Of a DNA stretch of 57,327 nt, positions 1 to 10,341 are shown in pieces. Location of the stretch: NCBI RefSeq assembly GCF_007860135.1, contig NZ_SJPV01000023.1:1-57327 (forward strand). The letters are read 5' to 3'. Every line of letters starts with the position of its first letter. Within the stretch, counting starts at the first letter, position 1. The notes beneath the pieces are model-generated. The model ran no database searches. It was not told the origin of the DNA and saw only the letters and a list, made by a program, of their open reading frames with translations. Source of the DNA: Novipirellula artificiosorum. GTDB lineage: Bacteria; Planctomycetota; Planctomycetia; Pirellulales; Pirellulaceae. A program made the translations under genes and the position numbers.

Positions 1-1
1 C

Positions 2-271
2 GTTGGCTCGAAGGATCTTCCCCCGAGCGTCCGCGTCAACGTGGTGCTGTGCGAAGAGGTCAATGTACCCGAAGGGGAGGATCCGATTTGCTGGATGCTG
101 GTGACCACCTTACCGATCGATACCGACGCAGACCTTGTGGATCGGGATGCAACGCTGCCACGACCTGTCCAACGCATGGAACACATTCGGACCAGGAGCC
201 AAAAACATATCACCGGATTAGGATGTGGGGTACAACGAGCGCTGCGCGGGCAGGGGTGGTTGGATACCTAA
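2..271 (+). pseudogene. IS4-type transposase remnant
   Basis: The frame is open from the left edge and ends at 271. Its first ~45 codons read like the late catalytic part of IS4/Tn5-type DDE transposases: a PPSVRVNVVLCEEVN stretch, PEGEDP, then CWMLVTTLPIDT. This segment normally precedes the conserved Y-(2)-R-(3)-E region. After TTLPIDT the similarity stops and the remaining ~45 codons look unrelated, so the gene appears cut by a deletion or recombination about 125 bases in. The 5' part lies outside the window. The family call rests on motif memory only. Bases 272-394 hold nothing I can identify. Confidence 0.55.
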
Positions 272-394
272 ACACTGTGTTCGTCACAACTTAAAAACCC
301 GCCAACAGGCCGATTGCTGATTGTCTGCAAATCCGGACCCTGAGGAAGATGGCGACGGACTGCGGGGTTCAACTTGCCGTTGCGTCATGCAGGA

Positions 395-1798
395 TTAATC
401 CAGTTCCTGCTCGTTAAGGTCATCGATGCAATAGAGCTGGTCCACCGTGCGAAGATAGATTCGACCCCCTGCCAAAGCAGGCGACGCCCATGACTGCTGA
501 TCCAGTTCATTGGCAGCAAGCAGTTCGTACCCATCGCCAGCGGAAAAGACATGCGTGGTGCCATCGGAGTCGAGTGCATAAACACGGTTGCCGTCGGTCC
601 ACGGCGACGCCCAGAATGCTCTGGCACCACGAACCCGCTTTCGATAGGCCGTCGTTCCATTCGAGATGTCAAGGCAGTGCATGTTGCCCGTTCGACGTTC
701 AAAAAGATACATCTTTCCATGGCAAATTGTGGGCGATGCCATCTGCATGTCTGCTTTCTCGATCCACCAATCGACGAATTCACTTTTCGAAGCATCCTCG
801 GGAGGAGTGATATCGCCGGATCCACCGGGTTTGACACAAAACAGCCTCCCTCCGCCGTCGTCTTCGCCACCGCGGTCTCTGAACTCGTTGCCGACGAACA
901 GACGGTCGCCGTGAGCAATCGGCGTTGCCGAACTGCGGCCCTTGGCCATGTCGAGCTGCCATAGCAGTTCTCCAGTATCCAGATCGTAGGATCGGTACAC
1001 CATGCCGCCAACAATCAACTCGTTGCGTACCGAATTACGCCAAACCATAGGGCTGCTGTACTGCGACTTTTCGTCACGGGAAACTCGCCAAACCTCATCA
1101 CCCGTTTTGCAGTCCAATGCGACCAAGAAGGAATCAACTTGATTGTCAACTTGTATAAAAATCCGACCGTCAAATAGAGTTGGCGAACTGGCCGTTCCCC
1201 AATCCGCTCGCATCTCATAGACGCCAAGATCCTTTTTCCACAGCACGTTGCCTTGTAGGTCCAATGCGTAGACGCCATTCATCCCAAAATAGGCATAGAT
1301 CCGCTGCCCATCGGTGATGGGCGTTTCCGTGGCGTAGGTGTTCGTGCTGTGCCTCGGGATCGGTGGACAACCTTGCTTGCATGTCGTCTCCCACAATTGG
1401 CTACCAGAGTCGACATCGAAACACATCACTTGAAAACGATATTCTGTGCCCATCAGATCGTCCTGCCGATAGCCATCGCCCCCCACGCTCTCTTCTGGTC
1501 CGGTGCCTTCCGTTTCGGCAACGGGCACGGCAGAAGTCAAGAAGATTCGTCCGTCCCAGACGACTGGTTGCGACCACCCTTCGCCGGGAACCGGAATCTG
1601 CCAGCGAATGTTATGAGTTTCTCCATCTTCAACGGACCATCGCAACGGCAAGGGCGCCGAGGAAACCGCGTTCGCGCCGGATCCGCGGAATTGCGGCCAG
1701 TTATCCGCGAGCGTCTCGATCTGGAATCCGAAGAGGCTAACAACAGCAACGCACCCCCATAGCGGCATGTTCCATTGAAGATTTCGGTGCATTCGCAT
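395..1798 (-). CDS. Secreted PQQ-like beta-propeller protein
   Basis: 467 residues. A hydrophobic signal segment (about residues 11-31) precedes DNWPQFRG, the usual opening of planctomycete PQQ-like/BamB-like propellers. Repeated blade motifs follow, such as GQRIYAYFGMNGVYALD, GNVLWKKDLG, GDEVWRVS, GELLWQLD and GGRIYLRTVDQLYCID. Such proteins are periplasmic or outer-membrane-facing; many carry no PQQ and the ligand is unknown. It lies 138 bases downstream of the DUF1501 gene on the same strand and probably belongs to that transcription unit. No quinoprotein dehydrogenase active site is obvious, so enzymatic activity is not claimed. Residue 3 is an alternative start. Confidence 0.85.
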   Translation of the reverse strand: MRMHRNLQWNMPLWGCVAVVSLFGFQIETLADNWPQFRGSGANAVSSAPLPLRWSVEDGETHNIRWQIPVPGEGWSQPVVWDGRIFLTSAVPVAETEGTGPEESVGGDGYRQDDLMGTEYRFQVMCFDVDSGSQLWETTCKQGCPPIPRHSTNTYATETPITDGQRIYAYFGMNGVYALDLQGNVLWKKDLGVYEMRADWGTASSPTLFDGRIFIQVDNQVDSFLVALDCKTGDEVWRVSRDEKSQYSSPMVWRNSVRNELIVGGMVYRSYDLDTGELLWQLDMAKGRSSATPIAHGDRLFVGNEFRDRGGEDDGGGRLFCVKPGGSGDITPPEDASKSEFVDWWIEKADMQMASPTICHGKMYLFERRTGNMHCLDISNGTTAYRKRVRGARAFWASPWTDGNRVYALDSDGTTHVFSAGDGYELLAANELDQQSWASPALAGGRIYLRTVDQLYCIDDLNEQELD

Positions 1799-1936
1799 CT
1801 TGGATGACTCTTAAAAGAGGGAGGTTGCTTGGTTTTGAATTATCGACACCCGTCAAGCAAACACTCTTTCACCGTTTCACCCGCATTCTGTGCATTTGGC
1901 CCAAAGCCAGAAAAGGGGATGGCGATTCGCCACAGT

Positions 1937-3400
1937 TCAGGCGATGATTTCCTTCACCACGCGGCTTGGTTCGACGCCAGTCAATTTCTGCTGGAGACCC
2001 TGAAACGGAAAAGTCAGTCTGGTGTGATCGATTCCCAACAGATGCATCATGGTTGCGTGCAGATCGCGAACATGAACCGAGTCTTCGATCACGTTGTAGC
2101 TGAATTCATCCGTCTTGCCATACTCGAACCCGCCTTTGACACCGCCGCCTGCAAGCCACGCGGTGAAACATCGTGGATGGTGGTCGCGGCCGTAATTGTC
2201 AACCGTCAAATTGCCTTGGCCGTAGACCGTTCGGCCAAACTCGCCAGCAAACACAACCAGCGTGTCCTCCAACAGATTCCGCTGTTTCAAATCGGTCAGC
2301 AAGGCGGCGGTTGGTTGATCAACGTCGCGACACTGGCCGAGCATGTTTTCGGGAAGCCTCGAATGATGATCCCAGCCACGATGGAAAAGCTGAATGAAAC
2401 GCACGTCACGTTCAGCCATACGCCGAGCCAACAAACAATTCCTCGCATAGGAACCGGGTTTGTCGATATCGGGCCCATACATCTCCAGCGTTTCTGGCGT
2501 TTCGTCGGAAATGTCAGTCAATTCGGGAACAGACGTCTGCATTCGAAACGCCATTTCCTGCTGAGCGATCGTCGTTTCGATCTCCGGATCGCCAATTTCA
2601 GAGTAATGTTTTGTATTCAGTTCGCTCAAGGAATCGAGCATTCGGCGTCGGATCTTCGCATCGACACCGGAGGGGTTTGACAAAAATAGAACTGGATCGC
2701 CAACCGCTTGGAAACTGGTTCCCTGATGTTTAGAAGGCAAGAAACCACTTCCCCACAGCCGTGAGTAAAGTGCTTGAACGTTGACTTTGCCGCTCCAAAA
2801 CGCGGAAGGTAAAACCACGTAGTCCGGCAGGTCTTTATTCATCGTGCCGATGCCATAGCTCAACCAAGCGCCCATGCTGGGTTTGCCTGGAATCTCCGAT
2901 CCGGTGCAAAACGAGGTCTTGCCGGGGTCGTGGTTGATGGCGTTGGTATTCATCGATCGGATGAAACAGAGCTCGTCCGCATGACCCGAAAGGTGGGGTA
3001 GCAATTCACTCATCCAAATCCCACTGTCGCCTTGCTGCGAGAACTTGAACTTAGACGGCGCGATCAATTGGGACTTGCCTTTGGTCATGGCCGTGACGCG
3101 TTGCCCCATGCTGACCGATTTCGGAAGCTCGGTTTTGAAGAGTTTCACTAAATCGGGTTTGTAATCGAACAGGTCAATCTGGCTGGGGGCACCGGCCATG
3201 AAAAGAAAAATAACCCGCTTTGCTTTGGCAGGGAAATGGGGACCTCTCGTTCCACCTGATATCGAAGCGGCCCCCGCCGGGGTCGCAAAGCCTTGGCTGG
3301 CGAGGAGGTTGGCAAAGGCAGCGACGCCCAATCCCATACCGGCGTTGGTCAAAAAACGCCGCCGATTGTGCGACGAATCCATTGTTTCAGCGGATGCCAT
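1937..3400 (-). CDS. DUF1501 family protein, Tat-exported
   Basis: 487 residues. The N terminus carries a twin-arginine signal (NRRRFL at residues 12-17, then a small-residue hydrophobic stretch to about residue 45). The body is typical of DUF1501, a family related to the alkaline phosphatase/sulfatase fold: RVIFLFMAGAPSQIDLFDYKP, HLSGHADELCFIRSMNT and FAGEFGRT. It starts 4 bases past the stop of the PSCyt gene, so the two are very likely co-transcribed. This pairing is among the commonest gene pairs in Planctomycetes. The substrate is unknown; the pair is often suspected to act on polysaccharides or in periplasmic redox chemistry. Confidence 0.9.
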   Translation of the reverse strand: MASAETMDSSHNRRRFLTNAGMGLGVAAFANLLASQGFATPAGAASISGGTRGPHFPAKAKRVIFLFMAGAPSQIDLFDYKPDLVKLFKTELPKSVSMGQRVTAMTKGKSQLIAPSKFKFSQQGDSGIWMSELLPHLSGHADELCFIRSMNTNAINHDPGKTSFCTGSEIPGKPSMGAWLSYGIGTMNKDLPDYVVLPSAFWSGKVNVQALYSRLWGSGFLPSKHQGTSFQAVGDPVLFLSNPSGVDAKIRRRMLDSLSELNTKHYSEIGDPEIETTIAQQEMAFRMQTSVPELTDISDETPETLEMYGPDIDKPGSYARNCLLARRMAERDVRFIQLFHRGWDHHSRLPENMLGQCRDVDQPTAALLTDLKQRNLLEDTLVVFAGEFGRTVYGQGNLTVDNYGRDHHPRCFTAWLAGGGVKGGFEYGKTDEFSYNVIEDSVHVRDLHATMMHLLGIDHTRLTFPFQGLQQKLTGVEPSRVVKEIIA

Positions 3401-3403
3401 GAT

Positions 3404-5788
3404 TCAATCTTTGGTTTTGGTGATATCAAGGTTGTAGACAACATTGCCGAGGATTGTCCAAGCGGCAACTTCAGCATTTTGCTGGGCCGTCGATTCCTCA
3501 GCCGACCATTCGATGCCTTGGCAAAGCTCATTGGCAAGTGCTGGATTGGCGGAGTACTTTGCTTTAAGATCAACAAGCAACTCTTCCAAGACGGCTTTTT
3601 CGTTCTTGTCGGGCAGTCGGGCTGAGACCGTTTCCCAAACGAAATCGAGTCGCTGGCCGGCGGGTTGCTTGAGCGTGAGGACTGCCAACTCGCGAGCGGC
3701 TCTGAGATACTCAGGTTCGTTTAATAGCAACAACGCTTGCGTGGGCGTATTGGTTCGTTCGCGTCTCGCAATACAGGCGTCTCGAAGCGGTGCGTTCAGG
3801 ATCGTCATTTGCGGCGGTGGCATCGAACGCTTCCAAAAAGTGTAGACGCTGCGACGATGAGTCGCTTCGCCCGTGTCCGGCTGATAGCGTTCGCCAATCA
3901 TCGAGACGGCCTGCCAGAGCCCTTTGGGCTGAGGCGGTTTCACACTTGGGCCATACATGTTGTCGGAAAGCAGGCCGCTCGTTGCAAGGATTTGATCACG
4001 AATCATCTCCGCATCGAGCCGATAGCGAGATCCACGGGCGAGTAAACGGTTCTCCGCATCGGCCTTGAATTCCTCGGGTGTGGCAATCGATGACTGACGA
4101 TACGTCTTCGACATGACAACCTGTTTCAACAGCGCTTTGACATCCCAGCCCGATTCCCGGAACGAGACCGCCAGATAATCGAGTAGTTCCGGATGAGAGG
4201 GGACGTCGCCTTGATTGCCGAAATCCTCCGAGGTTTTGACGAGTCCTACACCGAAACATTGCTGCCAGAACCGATTGACGGCCACGCGGGCTGTCAGTGG
4301 ATTGCTTGGGTCGACGAACCATTCAGCCAAATCCAATCTCGACGCCACCTCACCCGATTTTTTCAGTGGCGAAAAAAACTTGGGAGTGTTCCTCGAAACT
4401 TCTGCTCCCGGTGCATCATACTGACCACGCTGCAGAATAAAGGTTGGCCGGATCTCCTCGCGTTCTTTCATCACCATCGCTTTGGGGATCGATTCGTCGA
4501 ACTTTTCTCGTCCCTGCTCTAGCCGTTTGGATAACGCCAACAGTTCCTTTTCCGCCTCAACCTCCGCGGCAAGCTTCTTCAGTTCTTCAAGTTGAGCGAT
4601 GGCTTGATCGAATTCATCAATCCGCTTTCGCTGATCGGGCGTCGCCAACGAAATAAAGGGAGGCTGCAAGCCCATTTTCGGACCACGCCCAGAAACGGTT
4701 TCCGGCTGTGCGTCGATGTTGTTAAAGAACGCCGAGAGTGAATAGAAATCTTGTTGCGTGATCGGGTCGAATTTGTGATCGTGGCACTGGGCACAATGAA
4801 CTGTCAGCCCCATGAACGCTGTGCCTACCGATGTCACGCGGTCGATCACATTTTTTGAAAAACTTTCTTCGGGCAACGCGGTGCCAACGTCGATGATCAG
4901 ATGCAGTCGATTGAAACCCGAGGCGATGAGTTGATCTTGCGACGGATGCGGGTACAAATCTCCGGCCAGCTGATAACGCAGAAAATCATCGTAACCAAGA
5001 TTGGCGTTGAAGGACCGGATCACCCAGTCCCGATAGGCAACATGGTTTCGGTAAAAGTCTTTGTGCATGCCGGCGGAGTCGGCAAATCGTACGAGGTCCA
5101 ACCAGTAGCGACCGACGTGTTCTCCGTACTGTGGCCGCGACAACAATCGATCAACAAGTTGCTCCCAGGCTTGATCGGGAGATTGTTGTTGCTCATCAAG
5201 GAATTGTGCAATTTCAGCTCGCGTGGGTGGCAGGCCCGTCAAATCAAACGTGACTCGCCGAATCAACGTGCGCGAATCGGCTTCTGCTGCAGGCAACCGC
5301 CCCATCGACTCCAACTTCTTCAAGACATGCAAGTCGATTGTCTGCTCACTCCAGGATGGGTCCTTGACGACGGGCACGTCGGGCAGCGCCGGAGGTTCGA
5401 ACGCCCAGTAACCTTCATACTCGGCGCCCGATTCAATCCACCGCCTGACTAAGCTAAGCTCCTGTTTCGAGAGTGGCTTCAAATGGGAGTCCGGTGGCGG
5501 CATGATCTCGGATTCGTCGTCAGTCGTAATCCGGTTCCACATTTCGCTGTCGGCAACCGAGCCAGGCTCGATCACAAACCCAATGGCCCCCTCGTCGCCG
5601 CCGGGCTGGTCCAGACGCAAACCCGACTCTCGAGACTCAGCATCGGGGCCGTGACAAGCAAAACAGCGATCGGAAAGTAGCGGACGAATGTCTCGATTGA
5701 AAGAAACCTCTTGAGCCGACACCGAGTGGGGACTCATCAGCAACACAAAACCCAATAGGGCTATCGTTTTCGTATACATCTTCAACAT
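3404..5788 (-). CDS. PSCyt1/DUF1549/DUF1553 (PSD1) cytochrome-like protein
   Basis: 794 residues with a signal peptide (about residues 1-25). The N-terminal PSCyt1 domain has a heme c motif CFACH at residues 42-46 in the context DIRPLLSDRCFACHGPD. The DUF1549 region contains ADSAGMHKDFYRNHVAYRDWV and a second CxxCH (CAQCH, residues 332-336, in LTVHCAQCHDHKFDP), which is standard in this family. The C-terminal DUF1553 region includes NPLTARVAVNRFWQQCFG and YRLDAEMIRDQILATSGLLS. A coiled segment lies near residues 390-440. It is the first gene of the minus-strand operon with the DUF1501 gene. Function is unproven; heme binding is inferred from the motifs. Confidence 0.92.
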   Translation of the reverse strand: MLKMYTKTIALLGFVLLMSPHSVSAQEVSFNRDIRPLLSDRCFACHGPDAESRESGLRLDQPGGDEGAIGFVIEPGSVADSEMWNRITTDDESEIMPPPDSHLKPLSKQELSLVRRWIESGAEYEGYWAFEPPALPDVPVVKDPSWSEQTIDLHVLKKLESMGRLPAAEADSRTLIRRVTFDLTGLPPTRAEIAQFLDEQQQSPDQAWEQLVDRLLSRPQYGEHVGRYWLDLVRFADSAGMHKDFYRNHVAYRDWVIRSFNANLGYDDFLRYQLAGDLYPHPSQDQLIASGFNRLHLIIDVGTALPEESFSKNVIDRVTSVGTAFMGLTVHCAQCHDHKFDPITQQDFYSLSAFFNNIDAQPETVSGRGPKMGLQPPFISLATPDQRKRIDEFDQAIAQLEELKKLAAEVEAEKELLALSKRLEQGREKFDESIPKAMVMKEREEIRPTFILQRGQYDAPGAEVSRNTPKFFSPLKKSGEVASRLDLAEWFVDPSNPLTARVAVNRFWQQCFGVGLVKTSEDFGNQGDVPSHPELLDYLAVSFRESGWDVKALLKQVVMSKTYRQSSIATPEEFKADAENRLLARGSRYRLDAEMIRDQILATSGLLSDNMYGPSVKPPQPKGLWQAVSMIGERYQPDTGEATHRRSVYTFWKRSMPPPQMTILNAPLRDACIARRERTNTPTQALLLLNEPEYLRAARELAVLTLKQPAGQRLDFVWETVSARLPDKNEKAVLEELLVDLKAKYSANPALANELCQGIEWSAEESTAQQNAEVAAWTILGNVVYNLDITKTKD

Positions 5789-6309
5789 GTTACAGGAATA
5801 TCCTCCACTCCATTTCGGCTGGGATGCCTTGGTACGCCGATTTTAACCTAGATCTACCCCAGGGTCATCCTTGGAAAGACATCACAGCCAGCTTGATTGA
5901 ATTTGGAAGGGCTCGTCTTTCCCGGTTGGGATTTCCCGACTTTCTTAGATCCCGATGGGGTAACATGGATCGGGCGATTCTGATCCCAGAGCATACGACG
6001 ATGCTGTACCCCTGGAACGGATCGCCTTTCGCGTCCCGCCCCGCGTAAACCGCAAAGACCCGAATGGCCAAAACGGTTGTCAGTCCAGGATTGCGACCCT
6101 CGTGATCTGTCACACCTCCTTTCGGGGTTGCCGCGAATTTGTAGAACGGACTTCGAGTCCGTTCTTTGTTGACCGAAATGACGGACGGGAAGTCCGTCCT
6201 AACCCAATTCTTAGCTGTGACCAGCCACTAGCCATGTTCGTTTATCATGACTACAACCGGAGACTCCGATGACATCGCTGTCCCTGTTTTTCTACCTATT
6301 GGATTGGAC
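5789..6309. other. Divergent intergenic region
   Basis: This region separates the minus-strand PSCyt operon from the plus-strand glycosidase gene. Short open frames on both strands between 5824 and 6113 have no recognizable motif, signal peptide or ribosome site, so I do not call genes. Promoters for both directions should lie here but I cannot place them. A small palindromic repeat pair occupies 6141-6202. Confidence 0.5.
6141..6202. repeat. REP-like palindrome pair (GTAG head)
   Basis: GTAG at 6141 is followed by a perfect hairpin with arms AACGGACT and AGTCCGTT and loop TCG. About 15 bases on comes a second hairpin in opposite orientation, arms GACGGAC and GTCCGTC, followed by CTAA. The arms share the GGACTTC/GTCC core, so the two hairpins are an inverted pair of one family. 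Confidence 0.7.
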
Positions 6310-8682
6310 ATGAATCACCTCATTCGAACCGCAGCCGTCTTCTGGTTCATTGCCAGTTTCCTGGGCGTTAGTGAAGCACAGCCCCAGAACGGCGAAGTCC
6401 CGCGAGAGTCGGAGCGTTTCCCGAAAGGCGGCCTCTTGATCGAGGCGGAACACTATGTTTCTCGTCGTCCCGACGATGATTCCTTCGCTGTGGTCATGAA
6501 TGATCAAAATGCAGCAAGTGGTAAAGCCGTTTCTCGGTTGTTCCCCAAAGAAGGACGCTGCGTGTATCGCATCGACTCTGCTGAACCGGGAAAGCACACG
6601 ATCTGGCTGCGCTACGCATCTCTCCATCCACAGAGGTTTCGCTTCTCTGTTGACTCCAACCCGCAGCAAGCGGACCTTCCCGCGACCGGTTCGCTTTCAG
6701 GCGTATCGGCTTGGAAGTGGGAACCGCTGGGAGAGTTTCCACTTGAACAACGGACTCATGAGCTAACCCTGTATGGATCTCCGATACGCATCGACTGCCT
6801 ATGGATCGGCCGGGAGGGTACTCCACCGAGTAAGGAGCAGATCGCAGCGATGCGAGTTGCTGGGGTTCGTTCTCACCTTGACGATCCAATCGAGCCGATC
6901 ACCCCTGTCTGGCTTGATGAATTGGAAGACTATCGACTGCCACGGTGGTATGACGAGACGCGTGTCTGCGCCCACACGCGATTGAGTTGGCCATGGAGAT
7001 CGTCGGATCTCGACTTATTCGAGAGAGCGGGGCACCACTTCGCCTCCCTTGGATTCAGCCAAATCGCTCGACATATTGTTTCGGGAAGCGAACCGGCGTG
7101 GTGGCAAAGCAGTGTCGGTGAATCCTTTCCCGAAACGCTCGATACGAATGTCGCGAAACAGATCATTGATGAAGCGCATGCGGCGGGCTGCCGAATCATG
7201 GTCTACCACCGACACATGGAGGACAAATACGTTGCGGACCAGCATCCTGAGTGGACGGTACGAGACATAGACGGAGAGGTCGTCGAGAAGCGGGGCCCCA
7301 AAGTCTGCTTCAACACGCCCTACGCCGATTTTGTGAAAACTCGGTTGATCGAGCTAACCCAAATGGGAGCCGATGGCTTCTATTTTGATGAAGTCCACAT
7401 GCCGAAGCCGTTTTGTTGGTGCAAGAACTGTCAGCAACGATTCACACAGGAAACCGGGCTGCGTTACCCGACCAGCAACAACCCTTTCGATGTACATTAC
7501 CAGAAAGCAATTGAGTTTAAGAACGTCACCATCGAGCGAGTGTTTCGCTCTTGGAGAAAAGCGATCCATGAGGTCAACTCGGATGCGGTTCTGTTGATTG
7601 GATCGAACACGTACCCGCAAATGTTTGACCGACATACGACACATCGGCTTTACCGGATCAGCGATTCGATGAAGACGGAATTCTCGCTGCCGATTCGCCC
7701 CACGGCCAATCAGCTTTTTGAGGGTAACTCCAGCCTTGCCAAACCCGATGATGATGTTCGCTTGGCACTTGGCTATGCGATTGCTCGCGACGCATGCGAT
7801 GGCCGCCCACCTCATGTTTGGATTCATGGACTCCCCAACGCGACTCACGCTAAATTTGCAACGGCGGGCGTGATTGCTCACGGTGGGGTCGCCAACCTGG
7901 ATCACAACGAACGAACCATCCCGGATCCGGGGTTGTTTCGTGACGCCGTCGCTTTGGGCAATCAAATGGCACCTGCGTTTGCTGGGAAGCGACCCTATCG
8001 TTGGGCTGCGATCCACTACAACGAATATGCTCGCGACCACTACCTGCCGGACCAAGGACTCGCCTGGAAGCACGTCTTGGGTCCAACCTACGAAGCTTTC
8101 CGCTTCTTCTTGCGAGCGCACCTTCCGGTGAGCATGGTTACCGACAGCCAATTGGAGCAGGGGCATCTCGATGGCTATCGGGTGCTCTGCTTACCCAGTC
8201 GCGACCACCTCACGACACGCATGCAAGGATCGGTCGATCAATTTCAGCAAGCGGGTGGTCAGGTCGTTTACTTTGACGATACGGCGGACGCGAGTGAACG
8301 GCTCGCACAAAGCGTGGCTTCTGTGGAACCGCCGAACGTGCGAGTCCAATGCAACCTGCCAAAAGTGCATGCGATTTACTATGCCGACCCGTCAGAGAAG
8401 CAAATGACCATCGCACTGGTGAACGATTTCTCCTGGGTATTCACTGGCGCGAAGACCTCAAAGTCCGGTAAACTGATTGCAGGGATTCAAGAGCGAATCG
8501 ATTGTCCGCTGCCACCGAGATGTGAAAACGTGTCGATCGTGATTCGCGATGCCGACAGAGTTTCTGAAATCCGCGACGCCATGACCGGCGAGGAGTTGTT
8601 ACGATCCGAAAGCGAAGACACGTTCAGCGTCAAGCTTGCCCCCTTTGATTGCGTAACCGTTCTATCGGTTAAGATGAAATGA
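6310..8682 (+). CDS. Secreted glycosyl-hydrolase-like protein (GHL6-type TIM barrel)
   Basis: From the ATG at 6310 the product is 790 residues. This start gives a clean signal peptide (MNHLIRTAAVFWFIASFLGVSEA), whereas the upstream ATG at 6247 would put 21 polar residues in front. After it comes a carbohydrate-binding-like beta-sandwich (LLIEAEHYVSRR, then CVYRIDSAEPGKHTIWLRYAS). A barrel domain follows with DEAHAAGCRIMVYHRHMED, GADGFYFDEVHMPKPFCWCKNC and a C-terminal GATase-like beta-galactosidase trimerisation-type region (YRVLCLPSRDHL). This resembles 'hypothetical glycosyl hydrolase 6' proteins. Asp/Glu in GFYFDEVH are candidate catalytic residues. The sulfatase just downstream suggests action on a sulfated glycan. 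Confidence 0.75.
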   Translation: MNHLIRTAAVFWFIASFLGVSEAQPQNGEVPRESERFPKGGLLIEAEHYVSRRPDDDSFAVVMNDQNAASGKAVSRLFPKEGRCVYRIDSAEPGKHTIWLRYASLHPQRFRFSVDSNPQQADLPATGSLSGVSAWKWEPLGEFPLEQRTHELTLYGSPIRIDCLWIGREGTPPSKEQIAAMRVAGVRSHLDDPIEPITPVWLDELEDYRLPRWYDETRVCAHTRLSWPWRSSDLDLFERAGHHFASLGFSQIARHIVSGSEPAWWQSSVGESFPETLDTNVAKQIIDEAHAAGCRIMVYHRHMEDKYVADQHPEWTVRDIDGEVVEKRGPKVCFNTPYADFVKTRLIELTQMGADGFYFDEVHMPKPFCWCKNCQQRFTQETGLRYPTSNNPFDVHYQKAIEFKNVTIERVFRSWRKAIHEVNSDAVLLIGSNTYPQMFDRHTTHRLYRISDSMKTEFSLPIRPTANQLFEGNSSLAKPDDDVRLALGYAIARDACDGRPPHVWIHGLPNATHAKFATAGVIAHGGVANLDHNERTIPDPGLFRDAVALGNQMAPAFAGKRPYRWAAIHYNEYARDHYLPDQGLAWKHVLGPTYEAFRFFLRAHLPVSMVTDSQLEQGHLDGYRVLCLPSRDHLTTRMQGSVDQFQQAGGQVVYFDDTADASERLAQSVASVEPPNVRVQCNLPKVHAIYYADPSEKQMTIALVNDFSWVFTGAKTSKSGKLIAGIQERIDCPLPPRCENVSIVIRDADRVSEIRDAMTGEELLRSESEDTFSVKLAPFDCVTVLSVKMK

Positions 8683-8783
8683 ATCCAAGAACGATACCGC
8701 GAGTCCCGGAGAAGTAGGATGGCCTTCCCTTGCGATCAATCGTCAAACCGAAAAAATTCTTATCCCAAAAAATCAAGATCATC

Positions 8784-10151
8784 ATGAAATCTTTAACGAA
8801 AATCGCCTTGGGGATTCTATGCGGATTCCTCACCTCATGCGGCCAGGTCGCTCAAGCACAAGACAAGCCGAACGTTGTCCTCATTTACATCGACGATCTT
8901 GGATACGGCGACCTTGGGTGTTACGGGTGCACGGACATACCGACCCCCAACATCGATCGGCTGGCGAAAGAAGGCGTTCGCTTTACCGCGTCGTACATTA
9001 CGAATCCGCCCTGCTGTCCAAGTCGCTGCAGTCTGATGATGGGGCAATACGGGCAGCGTTTCGGAAAGTATGGCATGTCTCGCGGGCTGCCGATCCCGGA
9101 AGACCGACCGACGCTGGCTAGGTTTCTGACAGAACACGGTTATGTGACCGGTCAGATCGGTAAGTGGGACATTGGGACGCAACGACAGGGACCGCTGAAC
9201 GTTGGATTCACGGAGGTGTCGAAGAATCCGCCGAGGAAGAAGTCCAACACAGGCGGACCCTCAAAGTACTTCTGCGTCGATGAAGGTGGCGAAACGGTTT
9301 GGTTGACGGACTACGATGGCGATTTGATGACGGGCTTCATTGAACGTCACAAATCCGATCCGTTCTTTCTCTATTGGTCGCCGCAAGCCGTCCACTCCTC
9401 CAACAAGGAAGTGCCGGAGAGACTCACTGATCGAACCAGCGCTCCGAACAACCGCAGGAAACTGGCTGGGGCGATCGTGTCGGTCGACGATCAAGTTGGG
9501 AAACTGCTCGAAGCGCTCGATCAGGATGGTCTGCGGAACAACACGCTGGTGATCTTCAGCAGTGACAACGGAGCCAATGGAAGTGAGGGAGGATCTTCAA
9601 GGCCGTACACTGGTGGAAAAGGACAAGGGACTCAGAAGGAAGGGTGGGTTCGCGTTCCGACCCTCTTCTCCATGCCAGGCGTGCTTCCCGAGGGAAAACA
9701 GTACGACGGACTGATTGCCAACTTTGACTTCTATTCCACCATCGCTTCCCTCACGACGCAGACAATCCCGCAGCACTGCGACGGAGTGGATTTGTTTCCC
9801 TATCTGTGTGGCGAACAATCAGGTGACGCCCACCAGTACCTGCACTGGCTGAACAACGAACCCGGTGACGCCGTCCGCCGGCACCTGATCGCCGTCCGCT
9901 GGCAGGATTGGCGGTTGTACAAGAAGTACGATAAGGATCCGTGGCAGTTGTTCGATCTGGAGTCCGACCCACGGGAAGAACACGACATCGCATCACAGCA
10001 TCCCGATGTCGTCACGCAAATGGCTGCACAGCACGAAGCATGGACTCGGACACTCACGCCCCTCGGAGAGATTCCAAAGATTCGTACTGGAGAACCGATC
10101 ATTCCAACGGGTCACGGTTGGGCGTTTGCACCCGGAAAGGACAATGATTGA
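8784..10151 (+). CDS. Family S1 sulfatase, probable lipoprotein
   Basis: 455 residues from the ATG at 8784; an in-frame codon at 8730 would add a basic leader before the signal. The signal peptide ends in a possible lipobox LTSC (Cys19). The catalytic core is canonical: NVVLIYIDDLGYGDLGCYG metal site, then CCPSR in which Cys77 (C-x-P-S-R) is the residue converted to formylglycine, VTGQIGKWDIG, FSSDNGANGSEGG and the C-terminal WQLFDLESDPREEHD. Sulfatases of this family hydrolyse sulfate esters, often on algal polysaccharides in marine planctomycetes. The specific substrate cannot be read from the sequence. It lies 101 bases behind the glycosidase-like gene. Confidence 0.92.
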   Translation: MKSLTKIALGILCGFLTSCGQVAQAQDKPNVVLIYIDDLGYGDLGCYGCTDIPTPNIDRLAKEGVRFTASYITNPPCCPSRCSLMMGQYGQRFGKYGMSRGLPIPEDRPTLARFLTEHGYVTGQIGKWDIGTQRQGPLNVGFTEVSKNPPRKKSNTGGPSKYFCVDEGGETVWLTDYDGDLMTGFIERHKSDPFFLYWSPQAVHSSNKEVPERLTDRTSAPNNRRKLAGAIVSVDDQVGKLLEALDQDGLRNNTLVIFSSDNGANGSEGGSSRPYTGGKGQGTQKEGWVRVPTLFSMPGVLPEGKQYDGLIANFDFYSTIASLTTQTIPQHCDGVDLFPYLCGEQSGDAHQYLHWLNNEPGDAVRRHLIAVRWQDWRLYKKYDKDPWQLFDLESDPREEHDIASQHPDVVTQMAAQHEAWTRTLTPLGEIPKIRTGEPIIPTGHGWAFAPGKDND

Positions 10152-10341
10152 AAACGCTTTGACAGCCGAATACGGAACTTGCGAAGCGTCCCTCGGAGTT
10201 CCTTCGGCTGTCCCTGCTTCGATTCCAGGTTGGTCGGAATCGACTTCTCGGGCCCGGACTATTCATCCGTCCAAACCTATTCCCCGCAACTCCTTGTATG
10301 CAATCAGCTGACATCGATTGAGTAAAAAACAGACTGCGCAC

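Noticed and set aside
1829..2680. 283-codon open frame on the plus strand
   Set aside because: Antisense to the DUF1501 gene; no motif or signal.
5824..6113. Overlapping short frames on both strands (74 and 82 codons)
   Set aside because: No ribosome site, signal or motif, and the region is expected to hold divergent promoters.
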